A DNA stretch of 16,711 bases from CAZYXZ01 sp964651395. Lineage in GTDB: Bacteria; Actinomycetota; Actinomycetes; BP-191. Within the stretch, counting starts at the first letter, position 1, and each line of letters starts with the position of its first letter. A program made the position numbers and the translations under genes. Where the stretch lies: positions 1 through 16,711 of the forward strand of contig CAZYXZ010000073.1 of assembly GCA_964651395.1 (NCBI GenBank), given 5' to 3'. The notes beneath the pieces are model-generated. The model saw only the letters and a program-made list of their open reading frames with translations, ran no database searches and was not told the origin of the DNA. Shown here one piece after another: positions 1 to 5,896 of the stretch.

Positions 1-1553
1 GTGGAGGACTCGAGGAAGTCCTTGATGGCCATCTTCTTGGCGCGCGCGACGATGTTCTCGATCATCGCCCCGGAGTTGAAGTCCTTGAAGTACAGGACCT
101 CCTTGTCGCCATTGGCGTAGGTGACCTCGAGGAAGCGGTTGGCGTCGTCGTCGCTGTACATGCGCTCGACGACGGTCTGGATCATCGCGGCGCACGCGCC
201 CTCGCGGCTGCCGCCGTGCTCCTCCAGGTCGTCCTGGTGGATCGGCAGCTCGGGCAGGACGTACTTGCTGAAGATGTCCCGCGCCGACTCGGCGTCCGGG
301 CGCTCGATCTTGATCTTCACGTCGAGTCGGCCGGGTCGCAGGATCGCCGGGTCGATCATGTCCTCGCGGTTCGACGCGCCGATGACGATGACGTTCTCCA
401 GAGTCTCGACACCGTCGATCTCCGAGAGCAGCTGCGGGACGATCGTGTTCTCCACGTCGCTGGAGACGCCCGACCCGCGGGTGCGGAAGATCGAGTCCAT
501 CTCGTCGAAGAAGATGATGACCGGCGTGCCCTCGGCGGCCTTCTCCCGCGCGCGCTGGAAGATCAGCCGGATCTGGCGCTCGGTCTCGCCGACGAACTTG
601 TTGAGCAGCTCCGGGCCCTTGATGTTGAGGAAGAAGCTGCGGCCCTCTCCCTCGCCGCGGACCTCCGCCACCTTCTTGGCCAGCGAGTTGGCCACGGCCT
701 TGGCGATCAGCGTCTTGCCGCAGCCCGGCGGGCCGTAGAGCAGGATCCCCTTGGGCGCCTTGAGCTGGTGCTCCTTGAACAGGTCCGCGTGCAGGAACGG
801 CAGCTCGACCGCGTCGCGGATCGACTCGATCTGCCCGCGCAGGCCGCCGATGTTCTCGTAGGTGATGTCGGGCACCTCTTCGAGGACGAGCTCCTCGACC
901 TCGCTCTTCGGGATGCGTTCGTAGGCCCACCCGGACCGCGGCTCGAGCAGCAGCGAGTCCCCCGCGCGCAGCTTCTCGCCGCGCAGCGGCTCGGAGAGCA
1001 TGACGACCTTCTCCTCGTCGGTGCGCCCGAGCACCAGCGCGCGCTCGTCATCGAGCAGCTCCTTGAGCAGGACGATCTCGCCCTGGCGCTCGAACTCGAG
1101 CGCGCGCACGGCGTTCATCGCCTCGTTGAGCATGACCTCCTGGCCGCGGCGCAGGGACTCGACGTCGAGGGCGGGGCTGGCGCTGACGCGCAGCTTCCGG
1201 CCGCTGGTGAAGACGTCGATCGTGCCGTCGTCGTAGGCCGCCAGGAAGATGCCGAAGCCAGACGGCGGCTGGGCCAGCCGGTCGACCTCCTCCTTCAGGG
1301 TCACGATCTGGTCCTTGGCCTCCTTGAGGGTGGCCACGAGCTTGTCGTTCTGGGCGACGGCGGTCGCGAGGTTCTGCTGCGCGGCGAGCAGCCGCTCCTC
1401 CAGTACGCGTACCTGGCGCGGCGAGTCGGTGGTCTTGCGGCGCAGCAGGCTGAGCTCCTCCTCGAGGTAGCCCAGCTGCGTGGTGAGGTCGTGGACCTGC
1501 TTCTCGTACTGCGCGGCACGCGCGTCGGCGTCGTCCCGGCGTGATCCGGACAC
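1..1553 (-). CDS. arc: Proteasome-associated AAA+ ATPase ARC/Mpa (3' end off window)
   Basis: Hexameric AAA+ unfoldase that recognises Pup-tagged proteins and feeds them into the 20S proteasome in the cytoplasm. The 517 residues present show the family layout: N-terminal coiled coil (about 15-93, rich in L/E/K heptads), an interdomain OB-fold region (about 95-230), then the AAA+ domain. That domain has Walker A GPPGCGKT (274-281), pore loop KFVG (319-322), Walker B VIIFFDE (345-351), sensor-like IGASN (391-395) and LRPGRLD (405-411). The start is a GTG preceded at 7 nt by a perfect GGAGGT (1561-1566). Family members have about 590-610 residues, so roughly the last 75-90, including the C-terminal motif that docks on the proteasome, lie beyond position 1. 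It is divergent from the ferredoxin gene. The family call is near certain; only the C-terminus is unseen. Confidence 0.97.
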   Translation of the reverse strand, partial: MSGSRRDDADARAAQYEKQVHDLTTQLGYLEEELSLLRRKTTDSPRQVRVLEERLLAAQQNLATAVAQNDKLVATLKEAKDQIVTLKEEVDRLAQPPSGFGIFLAAYDDGTIDVFTSGRKLRVSASPALDVESLRRGQEVMLNEAMNAVRALEFERQGEIVLLKELLDDERALVLGRTDEEKVVMLSEPLRGEKLRAGDSLLLEPRSGWAYERIPKSEVEELVLEEVPDITYENIGGLRGQIESIRDAVELPFLHADLFKEHQLKAPKGILLYGPPGCGKTLIAKAVANSLAKKVAEVRGEGEGRSFFLNIKGPELLNKFVGETERQIRLIFQRAREKAAEGTPVIIFFDEMDSIFRTRGSGVSSDVENTIVPQLLSEIDGVETLENVIVIGASNREDMIDPAILRPGRLDVKIKIERPDAESARDIFSKYVLPELPIHQDDLEEHGGSREGACAAMIQTVVERMYSDDDANRFLEVTYANGDKEVLYFKDFNSGAMIENIVARAKKMAIKDFLESS

Positions 1554-1585
1554 GGGCCTCACCTCCAGCGAATGTGCCGTGCGTC

Positions 1586-1591
1586 AGCCTA
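1586..1591 (-). promoter_or_regulatory. Putative -10 element of arc (TAGGCT)
   Basis: TAGGCT on the minus strand fits the actinobacterial TANNNT -10 pattern. It would start transcription near 1579, giving a leader of about 25 nt that contains the GGAGGT ribosome-binding site of arc. I see no convincing -35 hexamer at the expected spacing. Confidence 0.4.
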
Positions 1592-1630
1592 TCCCTGCCC
1601 AGCACGGACATCGGGGTGAAACGCGAGTGT

Positions 1631-1636
1631 TAGCGT
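1631..1636 (+). promoter_or_regulatory. Putative -10 element for leaderless ferredoxin mRNA (TAGCGT)
   Basis: TAGCGT (TANNNT pattern) ends exactly 6 nt before the GTG at 1643, the spacing expected when transcription starts at the first base of the start codon. No Shine-Dalgarno-like sequence precedes that GTG, which agrees with leaderless initiation. No clear -35 is visible. Confidence 0.45.
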
Positions 1637-1642
1637 CGATCT

Positions 1643-1891
1643 GTGACCGAAGAGCTGATGCGGGTCTGGGTCGACCAAGATCTCTGCACCGGCGACGGTC
1701 TGTGCGTCCAGATCGCCCCGGAGGTCTTCGAGTTCGACGTCGACGGCCTGGCCTACGTGAAGGCCGCCTCGGGCGAGCTGCTCACCGAGCCCGGCGCCCG
1801 CGTGGACGTGCCCAAGGGCTGCCTGGCCCGGGTCCAGGAGAGCGCCGCCGACTGCCCCGGTGACTGCATCTTCGTGGAACCGGCTACCTAG
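1643..1891 (+). CDS. Small 3Fe-4S/4Fe-4S-type ferredoxin
   Basis: An 82-residue soluble electron-transfer protein. The signature is C15-x2-D18-x2-C21 followed much later by C71-P72. This is the CxxDxxC...CP arrangement of single-cluster actinobacterial ferredoxins, in which Asp replaces the second cysteine and a [3Fe-4S] cluster is typical. C60 and C75 are additional cysteines. The protein is acidic, as usual. GTG at 1643 is chosen because a TANNNT box lies 6 nt upstream; ATG at 1658 is an in-frame alternative that keeps all cysteines. Its stop codon shares CTAG with the stop of the convergent trmI gene. Partner unknown: P450s are common partners of such ferredoxins, but none is encoded here. 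The neighbouring thiolase is an Fe-S enzyme, so a link is possible but only inferred. Confidence 0.9.
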   Translation: MTEELMRVWVDQDLCTGDGLCVQIAPEVFEFDVDGLAYVKAASGELLTEPGARVDVPKGCLARVQESAADCPGDCIFVEPAT

Positions 1892-2748
1892 GCCTCGGCA
1901 CTTTTCGCGGGGCGGCGGCGGCGCGGCGGAGGGGCCACCCCGTCGGCCAGCCGGCGGGCGAAGACCAGGAACGCCGTGTGCGCGACCATCCGGTGGTCCG
2001 GCCGCACCGCCAGGCCCTCCACGTGCCAGGTGCGCACCATCGCCTCCATGGACCATGGCTCCGTGAAACAGCCGTGCTCCCGGAGCGCCTCGGTCACCTT
2101 GGACAGCTGCGTGGCGGTCGCGACGTAGGCGCAGACCACCCCACCGGGTGCGAGCGCCGCGGCCACCGTGTCGAGCACGTCCCACGGCGCGAGCATGTCG
2201 AGCACCACGCGGTCGACGTCGCGCTCGGCGGCCTCGTTGAGGTCGCCCTCGGTGAGCGTCCAGGCCGGGTGCGGGCCGCCGAAGAAGCGCTCGACGTTCT
2301 CCCGCGCGTTGGCGGCGAAGTCGGCCCGCCGCTCGTACGACGACACGGAGCCCTGGTCGCCGACCGCCCGCAGCAGCGAGCAGGTGAGGGCGCCGGACCC
2401 CGCGCCCGCCTCGAGCACCTTCGCCCCGGGGAACACGTCGGCCAAGCCGACGATCAGCGCGGCGTCCTTCGGGTAGACGACCTGCGCGCCGCGCGGCATC
2501 GAGAGCACGTAGTCGGACAGCAGCGGCCGCAGCGCGAGGTACGGCGTGCCGCTGGCCGTCTTCACGACGACGCCCTCCGGCTCACCTATGAGCAGCGCGT
2601 GGTCGAGGATCCCGTACTGCGTGTGGAAGGCGCCGCCCTCGACGAGGGTGATGGTGTGCAGCCGGCCCTTCGGGTCGGTGAGCTGCACCTGGTCGCCGAC
2701 CGCGAACGGTCCGCGCCGCCGTGCCGCGCCGGCCGGGGTCTTGGTCAC
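1888..2748 (-). CDS. trmI: tRNA (adenine-58-N1)-methyltransferase, TrmI type
   Basis: SAM-dependent enzyme forming 1-methyladenosine at A58 in the tRNA T-loop. At 286 residues it matches the actinobacterial TrmI length (about 280). Residues 14-75 form the N-terminal beta domain. The Rossmann methyltransferase domain has motif I VLEAGAGSGALT (111-122), the acidic residue after the next strand within SSYERR (136-141), and the catalytic-loop segment VVLDMLAPW (181-189) with D184. The tail (about 273-286) is basic, rich in Pro/Arg. The GTG start overlaps the stop of the upstream thiolase as GTGA, so translation is probably coupled, and it is the last gene of the four-gene operon. In mycobacteria the orthologue also lies close to the proteasome genes, which supports the assignment. 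Confidence 0.95.
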   Translation of the reverse strand: MTKTPAGAARRRGPFAVGDQVQLTDPKGRLHTITLVEGGAFHTQYGILDHALLIGEPEGVVVKTASGTPYLALRPLLSDYVLSMPRGAQVVYPKDAALIVGLADVFPGAKVLEAGAGSGALTCSLLRAVGDQGSVSSYERRADFAANARENVERFFGGPHPAWTLTEGDLNEAAERDVDRVVLDMLAPWDVLDTVAAALAPGGVVCAYVATATQLSKVTEALREHGCFTEPWSMEAMVRTWHVEGLAVRPDHRMVAHTAFLVFARRLADGVAPPPRRRRPAKSAEA

Positions 2749-3629
2749 CGGGCCACCGGCGTGAGGTTGAGCATCTTGCGGCCCTTGCAGAACGCGCACA
2801 GCTCGCCCGGCGTCGCGGAGCCGCACTCGACGCACTCGTTGAGCTCGACGCCGTCGCGCGGGAAGTGCGCGCGGCCCTTCTCGAGGAAGCCGAAGAGGAA
2901 GTTGTGCTTGATGCCGGGCGACTCCGCTTCGAGCGCGTCGAGCATCCCCTTGTACTTNNNNNNNNNNNNNNNNNAGTCGATGCCGCGCAGGACGCAGTAC
3001 GCCGCGGTCTCGCGCTCCATGACGCGGTAGAGCGGCTTCACCTTCTTCACCAGCGACGGGTGCGTCGCCTCGAGCACCGGCGACTGCCGGGCGAGGTAGT
3101 CGGTCTCCCAGCGCAGGACGTTGCCCAGCAGCACCGCCACCTCGTCGTCGAGGTTGTGGCCGGTGGCCAGCACGTCGTAGCCCTCCTCGCGGGCCACGGC
3201 GTTGAACAGGTGCCGCTTGCTCGTGCCGCAGGTCGCGCACGCCGGCCGCCGCTTGGTGGCCGCGGACTGCGGGATCGTGTAGCCCGCACGCTCGGCCAGG
3301 TCGACCGCGACCAGCCGCCGGCCGCGGGCCTCCGCGAACTCCGCGCACACGACGTGCGAGCGCTCGCTGTAGCCGCCGATGCCGAGCCCGAGGTAGAGCC
3401 CGTCGACGTCGTAGCCGAGGTCGAGCAACAGGTCCCACAGCGCGAGGGAGTCCTTGCCGCCCGAGACCGCGACGAGGATGCGGTCCTGGTGGCCGAACAT
3501 GCGGTCGTGGCGGATCGCCCGGCTGACCAGGTGCGGGACGTAGCTGCCCGTGAAGCAGGGCCCGCAGAAGTTGGCGTTGGCGCGCGGCACCTCGACGACC
3601 GCGCGCTCGCGGCACCGGGTGCACTTCAC
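2745..3629 (-). CDS. ttuA: TtuA-type tRNA 2-thiouridine synthetase (contains 17-N gap)
   Basis: Adenylates a tRNA uridine and replaces its O2 with sulfur delivered by a ubiquitin-like carrier; the Thermus homologue makes 2-thioribothymidine at position 54. The 294 codons show an N-terminal zinc finger (C3, C6, C22, C25), PP-loop SGGKDS (56-61), the Fe-S pair C131-x2-C134, the ATP-site motif GHNLDDE (157-163) and a C-terminal zinc finger (C266, C269, C278, C281). Two terminal zinc fingers separate TtuA/Ncs6 proteins from TtcA. A run of N covers codons 219-224, right after RGID, where the third Fe-S cysteine is expected. The reading frame is the same on both sides. The GTG start overlaps the upstream sulfur-carrier stop as GTGA. 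Substrate position (U54) is inferred from family and from the TrmI neighbour. Confidence 0.9.
   Translation of the reverse strand: MKCTRCRERAVVEVPRANANFCGPCFTGSYVPHLVSRAIRHDRMFGHQDRILVAVSGGKDSLALWDLLLDLGYDVDGLYLGLGIGGYSERSHVVCAEFAEARGRRLVAVDLAERAGYTIPQSAATKRRPACATCGTSKRHLFNAVAREEGYDVLATGHNLDDEVAVLLGNVLRWETDYLARQSPVLEATHPSLVKKVKPLYRVMERETAAYCVLRGIDXXXXXXKYKGMLDALEAESPGIKHNFLFGFLEKGRAHFPRDGVELNECVECGSATPGELCAFCKGRKMLNLTPVAR
2958..2974. other. 17-base run of N (assembly gap) inside the thiolase gene
   Basis: Seventeen consecutive unknown bases. The thiolase frame is intact on both sides, so the true missing length should equal 17 modulo 3. The protein on either side (RGID before, KYKGM after) appears closer together than in TtuA relatives, so the real gap is probably longer than 17. 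Confidence 0.99.
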
Positions 3630-3826
3630 GCCGCGCCCCCGGAGATCACGGCGCGCACTTCGACCGTCTCGTCGTCCTGCACGGTGTCGTCGCGCGTGAG
3701 CAGGTCGCGGTCGCGGATCACGAGCACCGCGTCCGGATGCACGCCGACCTCGCCGAGCAAGTCGCGCACGCGCAGCGGGCCCGTGAGGGTGACCTCGCGG
3801 TCCGGGTTGCGCAGGCGCACGATCAC
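3626..3826 (-). CDS. Ubiquitin-like sulfur carrier (ThiS/MoaD/TtuB family), C-terminus -GGAA
   Basis: A 66-residue beta-grasp protein, the usual size of ThiS/TtuB carriers, which hold sulfur as a thiocarboxylate on a C-terminal glycine after activation by an E1-like enzyme. Visible features are the first beta hairpin (2-19), a helix with RDLLGEVGV (21-29), a strand containing AVLVIRD (33-39), the DDETVEV stretch typical of the last strand (51-57), and the tail ISGGAA (61-66). The diglycine is residues 63-64 and is followed by two alanines, so it is not terminal. GTG at 3826 is chosen because it makes a GTGA overlap with the upstream protease, matching its own GTGA overlap with the thiolase downstream. 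Position directly before ttuA argues for TtuB function rather than ThiS or MoaD, which remain possible. Confidence 0.87.
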   Translation of the reverse strand: MIVRLRNPDREVTLTGPLRVRDLLGEVGVHPDAVLVIRDRDLLTRDDTVQDDETVEVRAVISGGAA

Positions 3827-4953
3827 GAGGCCGCCTGGGCGTTGAGCCGGCGTACGACGTCGCTCGTCGTCAGAACGCCGAGGGCGCCGCTGCGCTGGTC
3901 GACGACGAGGTACTCCGAGGCGGGGGTCTCGCTGATCGCCTGGAGCAGCGCGCTGCCCGGCAGGTCCGCGTCGAGGATCAGGCCGGGCACGAGCCGGCGG
4001 GCGACCGCGCCGACCGGGATCCACGGCCAGCGGGCCGCCGGCGTCGCCTGGACGGCGTCCGCCGAGATGACCGCGTCCGGGCGTCCGTAGGAGTCGACGA
4101 CCACGAGGCGGCTGCCGGCGACGTCGGCCCGGCGTACCGCCTCCGCCAGCGGCAGGTCGGCGGCCACGCAGAGCGCGGGCTGCGTGAGCTGGCGTACGCC
4201 GAGCTGCCCGAGCCGGTCGACCAGCTGGTTGCGCCGCAAGGCGGCGTTGCCACTGCTCCAGATGAACCACGCGACCAGCAGGGCGAGCGCCCCGCCCTGG
4301 TCGCCGGAGAGGATGCGGGCCAGGCCCAGGGTGCCGATCAGCAGCGCGAGGACGAGACCGGCGCGCAGGGCGACCCGGGTCGAGCGTGCGGCGTCCCCGG
4401 CGGCCCGCCAGACCACCGCGCGGAGCACGCGCCCGCCGTCGAGCGGCAGCCCGGGCAGCAGGTTGAGCACGCCCAGGGTCAGGTTGATGACCGCGAGGTC
4501 GACCGCCATGAACTGCGCGAGCGAGTTCTCCGGCATCGCGAGGGCGGCTGCCGCGGAGACCCCCGCGCAGAACAGGGAGACCAGGGGCCCGGCGATGGCG
4601 ATGAGGTACTCGCGGGCCGGCGTCTCGGGCTCGCGGGAGATCTCGGCGACCCCGCCGAGCAGGAACAGCGTGATCCGGCGGATGGGGATGCCCAGCAGCA
4701 GGCTGATCGCGGAGTGCCCGAGCTCGTGCGCGAGCACCGACGCGGCCAGCAGAACCGCCGTCAGGGCGCCCAGCAGGTAGGCCGTGCCGCCCAGGTTCGG
4801 GAACTCGCGGCTGATCCAGCCGGCCTGGCTGAACGTGATGAGCGCGCCGAGCAGCCACCAGGACGGCGACAGGTAGACCGGGATGCCGAGCGGCCGGCCC
4901 AGCGGGATGCCGCGGCCGGCGAGCCGCGCCACCGGAGCCGAGGGGGTGCTCAC
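3823..4953 (-). CDS. Site-2-type intramembrane metalloprotease (M50B) with C-terminal CBS pair
   Basis: A 376-residue polytopic membrane zinc protease. Several hydrophobic segments occur (about 32-42, 57-75, 117-140, 150-168 and 200-235). The active site is HELGH (76-80) plus the third zinc ligand D172 in NLLPGLPLDGGR (164-175). The region from about 240 to the end looks like two CBS domains, which often bind adenine nucleotides and could gate activity. Relatives cleave membrane-bound regulators such as anti-sigma factors, but no target is evident here. It is the first gene of the operon and overlaps the sulfur-carrier start by GTGA. The start is uncertain: GTG 4953 has GGGAG about 10 nt upstream, while ATG 4974 has AGGAG 9 nt upstream but would run into the divergent gene's start. 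Longer upstream extensions are shadows of that gene. Confidence 0.9.
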   Translation of the reverse strand: MSTPSAPVARLAGRGIPLGRPLGIPVYLSPSWWLLGALITFSQAGWISREFPNLGGTAYLLGALTAVLLAASVLAHELGHSAISLLLGIPIRRITLFLLGGVAEISREPETPAREYLIAIAGPLVSLFCAGVSAAAALAMPENSLAQFMAVDLAVINLTLGVLNLLPGLPLDGGRVLRAVVWRAAGDAARSTRVALRAGLVLALLIGTLGLARILSGDQGGALALLVAWFIWSSGNAALRRNQLVDRLGQLGVRQLTQPALCVAADLPLAEAVRRADVAGSRLVVVDSYGRPDAVISADAVQATPAARWPWIPVGAVARRLVPGLILDADLPGSALLQAISETPASEYLVVDQRSGALGVLTTSDVVRRLNAQAAS

Positions 4954-4959
4954 GCTGGG

Positions 4960-4965
4960 TAGTCT
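4960..4965 (+). promoter_or_regulatory. Putative -10 element for leaderless FAH-family mRNA (TAGTCT)
   Basis: TAGTCT (TANNNT pattern) ends 7 nt before ATG 4973, and no ribosome-binding site precedes that ATG, which fits leaderless transcription. The box lies just upstream of the divergent M50 gene, so the two promoters must be interleaved. Confidence 0.45.
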
Positions 4966-4972
4966 CCCACGC

Positions 4973-5896
4973 ATGCGCTGGTGCTCCTGGACCTCCCCGG
5001 CGGCCGGGGGGCAGCCCCGGCTCGGCGCCGTGCGGGAGCGCGACGGCGAGGACTGGCTCCTCGACGTGGGCCGCTGGGGCGACGAGCGCGACGTGCTAAC
5101 ACCGGCCGACCTGGCCGACCTGGTCGGCGCGTCCGAGACGATCCAGGGGCGGGTGGCCGAGCTAGTCGACGCCGCGCCCGACAGCACCGAGGCGTGGCTG
5201 CACCTGGCCGACGTACGGCTGCTCGCGCCGCTGCGGGCGCCGAACGCGCTGCGCGACTTCCTCGCCTTCCGTGACCACGTCGAGCGGGGCGCCGCGCGCC
5301 GCGGTAGCGAGGTGCCCGAGGCCTGGGAGCGGCTGCCGGTCTACTACAAGGGCAACCGCCGCTCGATCTCCGGGCCGGGCGACGACATCGCCTGGCCTTC
5401 GTACACCGAGCAGCTCGACTACGAGTGCGAGGTCGCCGCCATCACCGGCCGTGAAGGCCGCGACTGGTCACCAGACGAGGCGGCCGCCGCGATCTTCGGC
5501 TACACGATCATGAACGACTGGTCGGCCCGCGACATCCAGCGCGACGAGATGGCCTGCTGGCTCGGCCCGGCGAAGGCCAAGGACTTCAACACGACCCTCG
5601 GCCCGTACGTCGTCACGCCGGACGAGTGGGACCCGGAGGCCGAGCACGCCATGACCGTGATGGTCGACGGCGAGGTCTGGTCGACCGGCACGACGAAGGG
5701 CCGCCGCTGGACCTTCGCCGAGCTGGTCGCCCACGTGGCGAAGGACGAGGACGTCTACCCCACGGACGTGTTCGGCTCCGGCACCTTCGGCGGCGGCTGC
5801 GGCCTCGACCTCGACCGCTGGATCAAGCCCGACCAGGTCGTGACCCTCGCCGTCCACGGCCTCGGCGTTCTCTCCAACCGCGTTGTGCGCTACTAG
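4973..5896 (+). CDS. Fumarylacetoacetate hydrolase (FAH) family protein
   Basis: Predicted metal-dependent C-C hydrolase, 307 residues; the namesake reaction splits fumarylacetoacetate into fumarate and acetoacetate. Visible family features are a small N-terminal domain ending near residue 85, then D101-H102 in the segment FRDHVERG that carries the catalytic His-Asp region. These are followed by PVYYKGN (122-128), the metal ligands E151 and E153 in DYECEVA, and NDWSARDIQ (181-189) containing D182. The start is placed at ATG 4973, where the protein begins MRW, as is usual for the family, and where a TANNNT box lies 7 nt upstream. Its stop codon overlaps that of the convergent homogentisate dioxygenase in one CTAG. 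That neighbour makes fumarylacetoacetate hydrolase the best guess, but the family also contains hydratases and isomerases of other aromatic pathways. Confidence 0.92.
   Translation: MRWCSWTSPAAGGQPRLGAVRERDGEDWLLDVGRWGDERDVLTPADLADLVGASETIQGRVAELVDAAPDSTEAWLHLADVRLLAPLRAPNALRDFLAFRDHVERGAARRGSEVPEAWERLPVYYKGNRRSISGPGDDIAWPSYTEQLDYECEVAAITGREGRDWSPDEAAAAIFGYTIMNDWSARDIQRDEMACWLGPAKAKDFNTTLGPYVVTPDEWDPEAEHAMTVMVDGEVWSTGTTKGRRWTFAELVAHVAKDEDVYPTDVFGSGTFGGGCGLDLDRWIKPDQVVTLAVHGLGVLSNRVVRY

Noticed and set aside
1888..3624. Apparent 578-residue protein extending TrmI through the thiolase region
   Set aside because: The upstream part is a different frame of ttuA passing through the N run; the GTG at 2748 with its GTGA overlap gives the right TrmI length.
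2745..3629. Assignment of the thiolase as TtcA (C32 thiolation)
   Set aside because: TtcA lacks the two terminal zinc fingers seen here, and TtcA does not use a ubiquitin-like carrier such as the one encoded immediately upstream.
2721..3845. 374-residue plus-strand open frame opposite the thiolase
   Set aside because: Antisense to TtuA, which has zinc fingers and PP-loop; the frame also runs through the N gap.
3823..5187. 454-residue version of the M50 protease
   Set aside because: The extra N-terminus is antisense to the FAH-family gene and Ser/Arg-rich, without family similarity.
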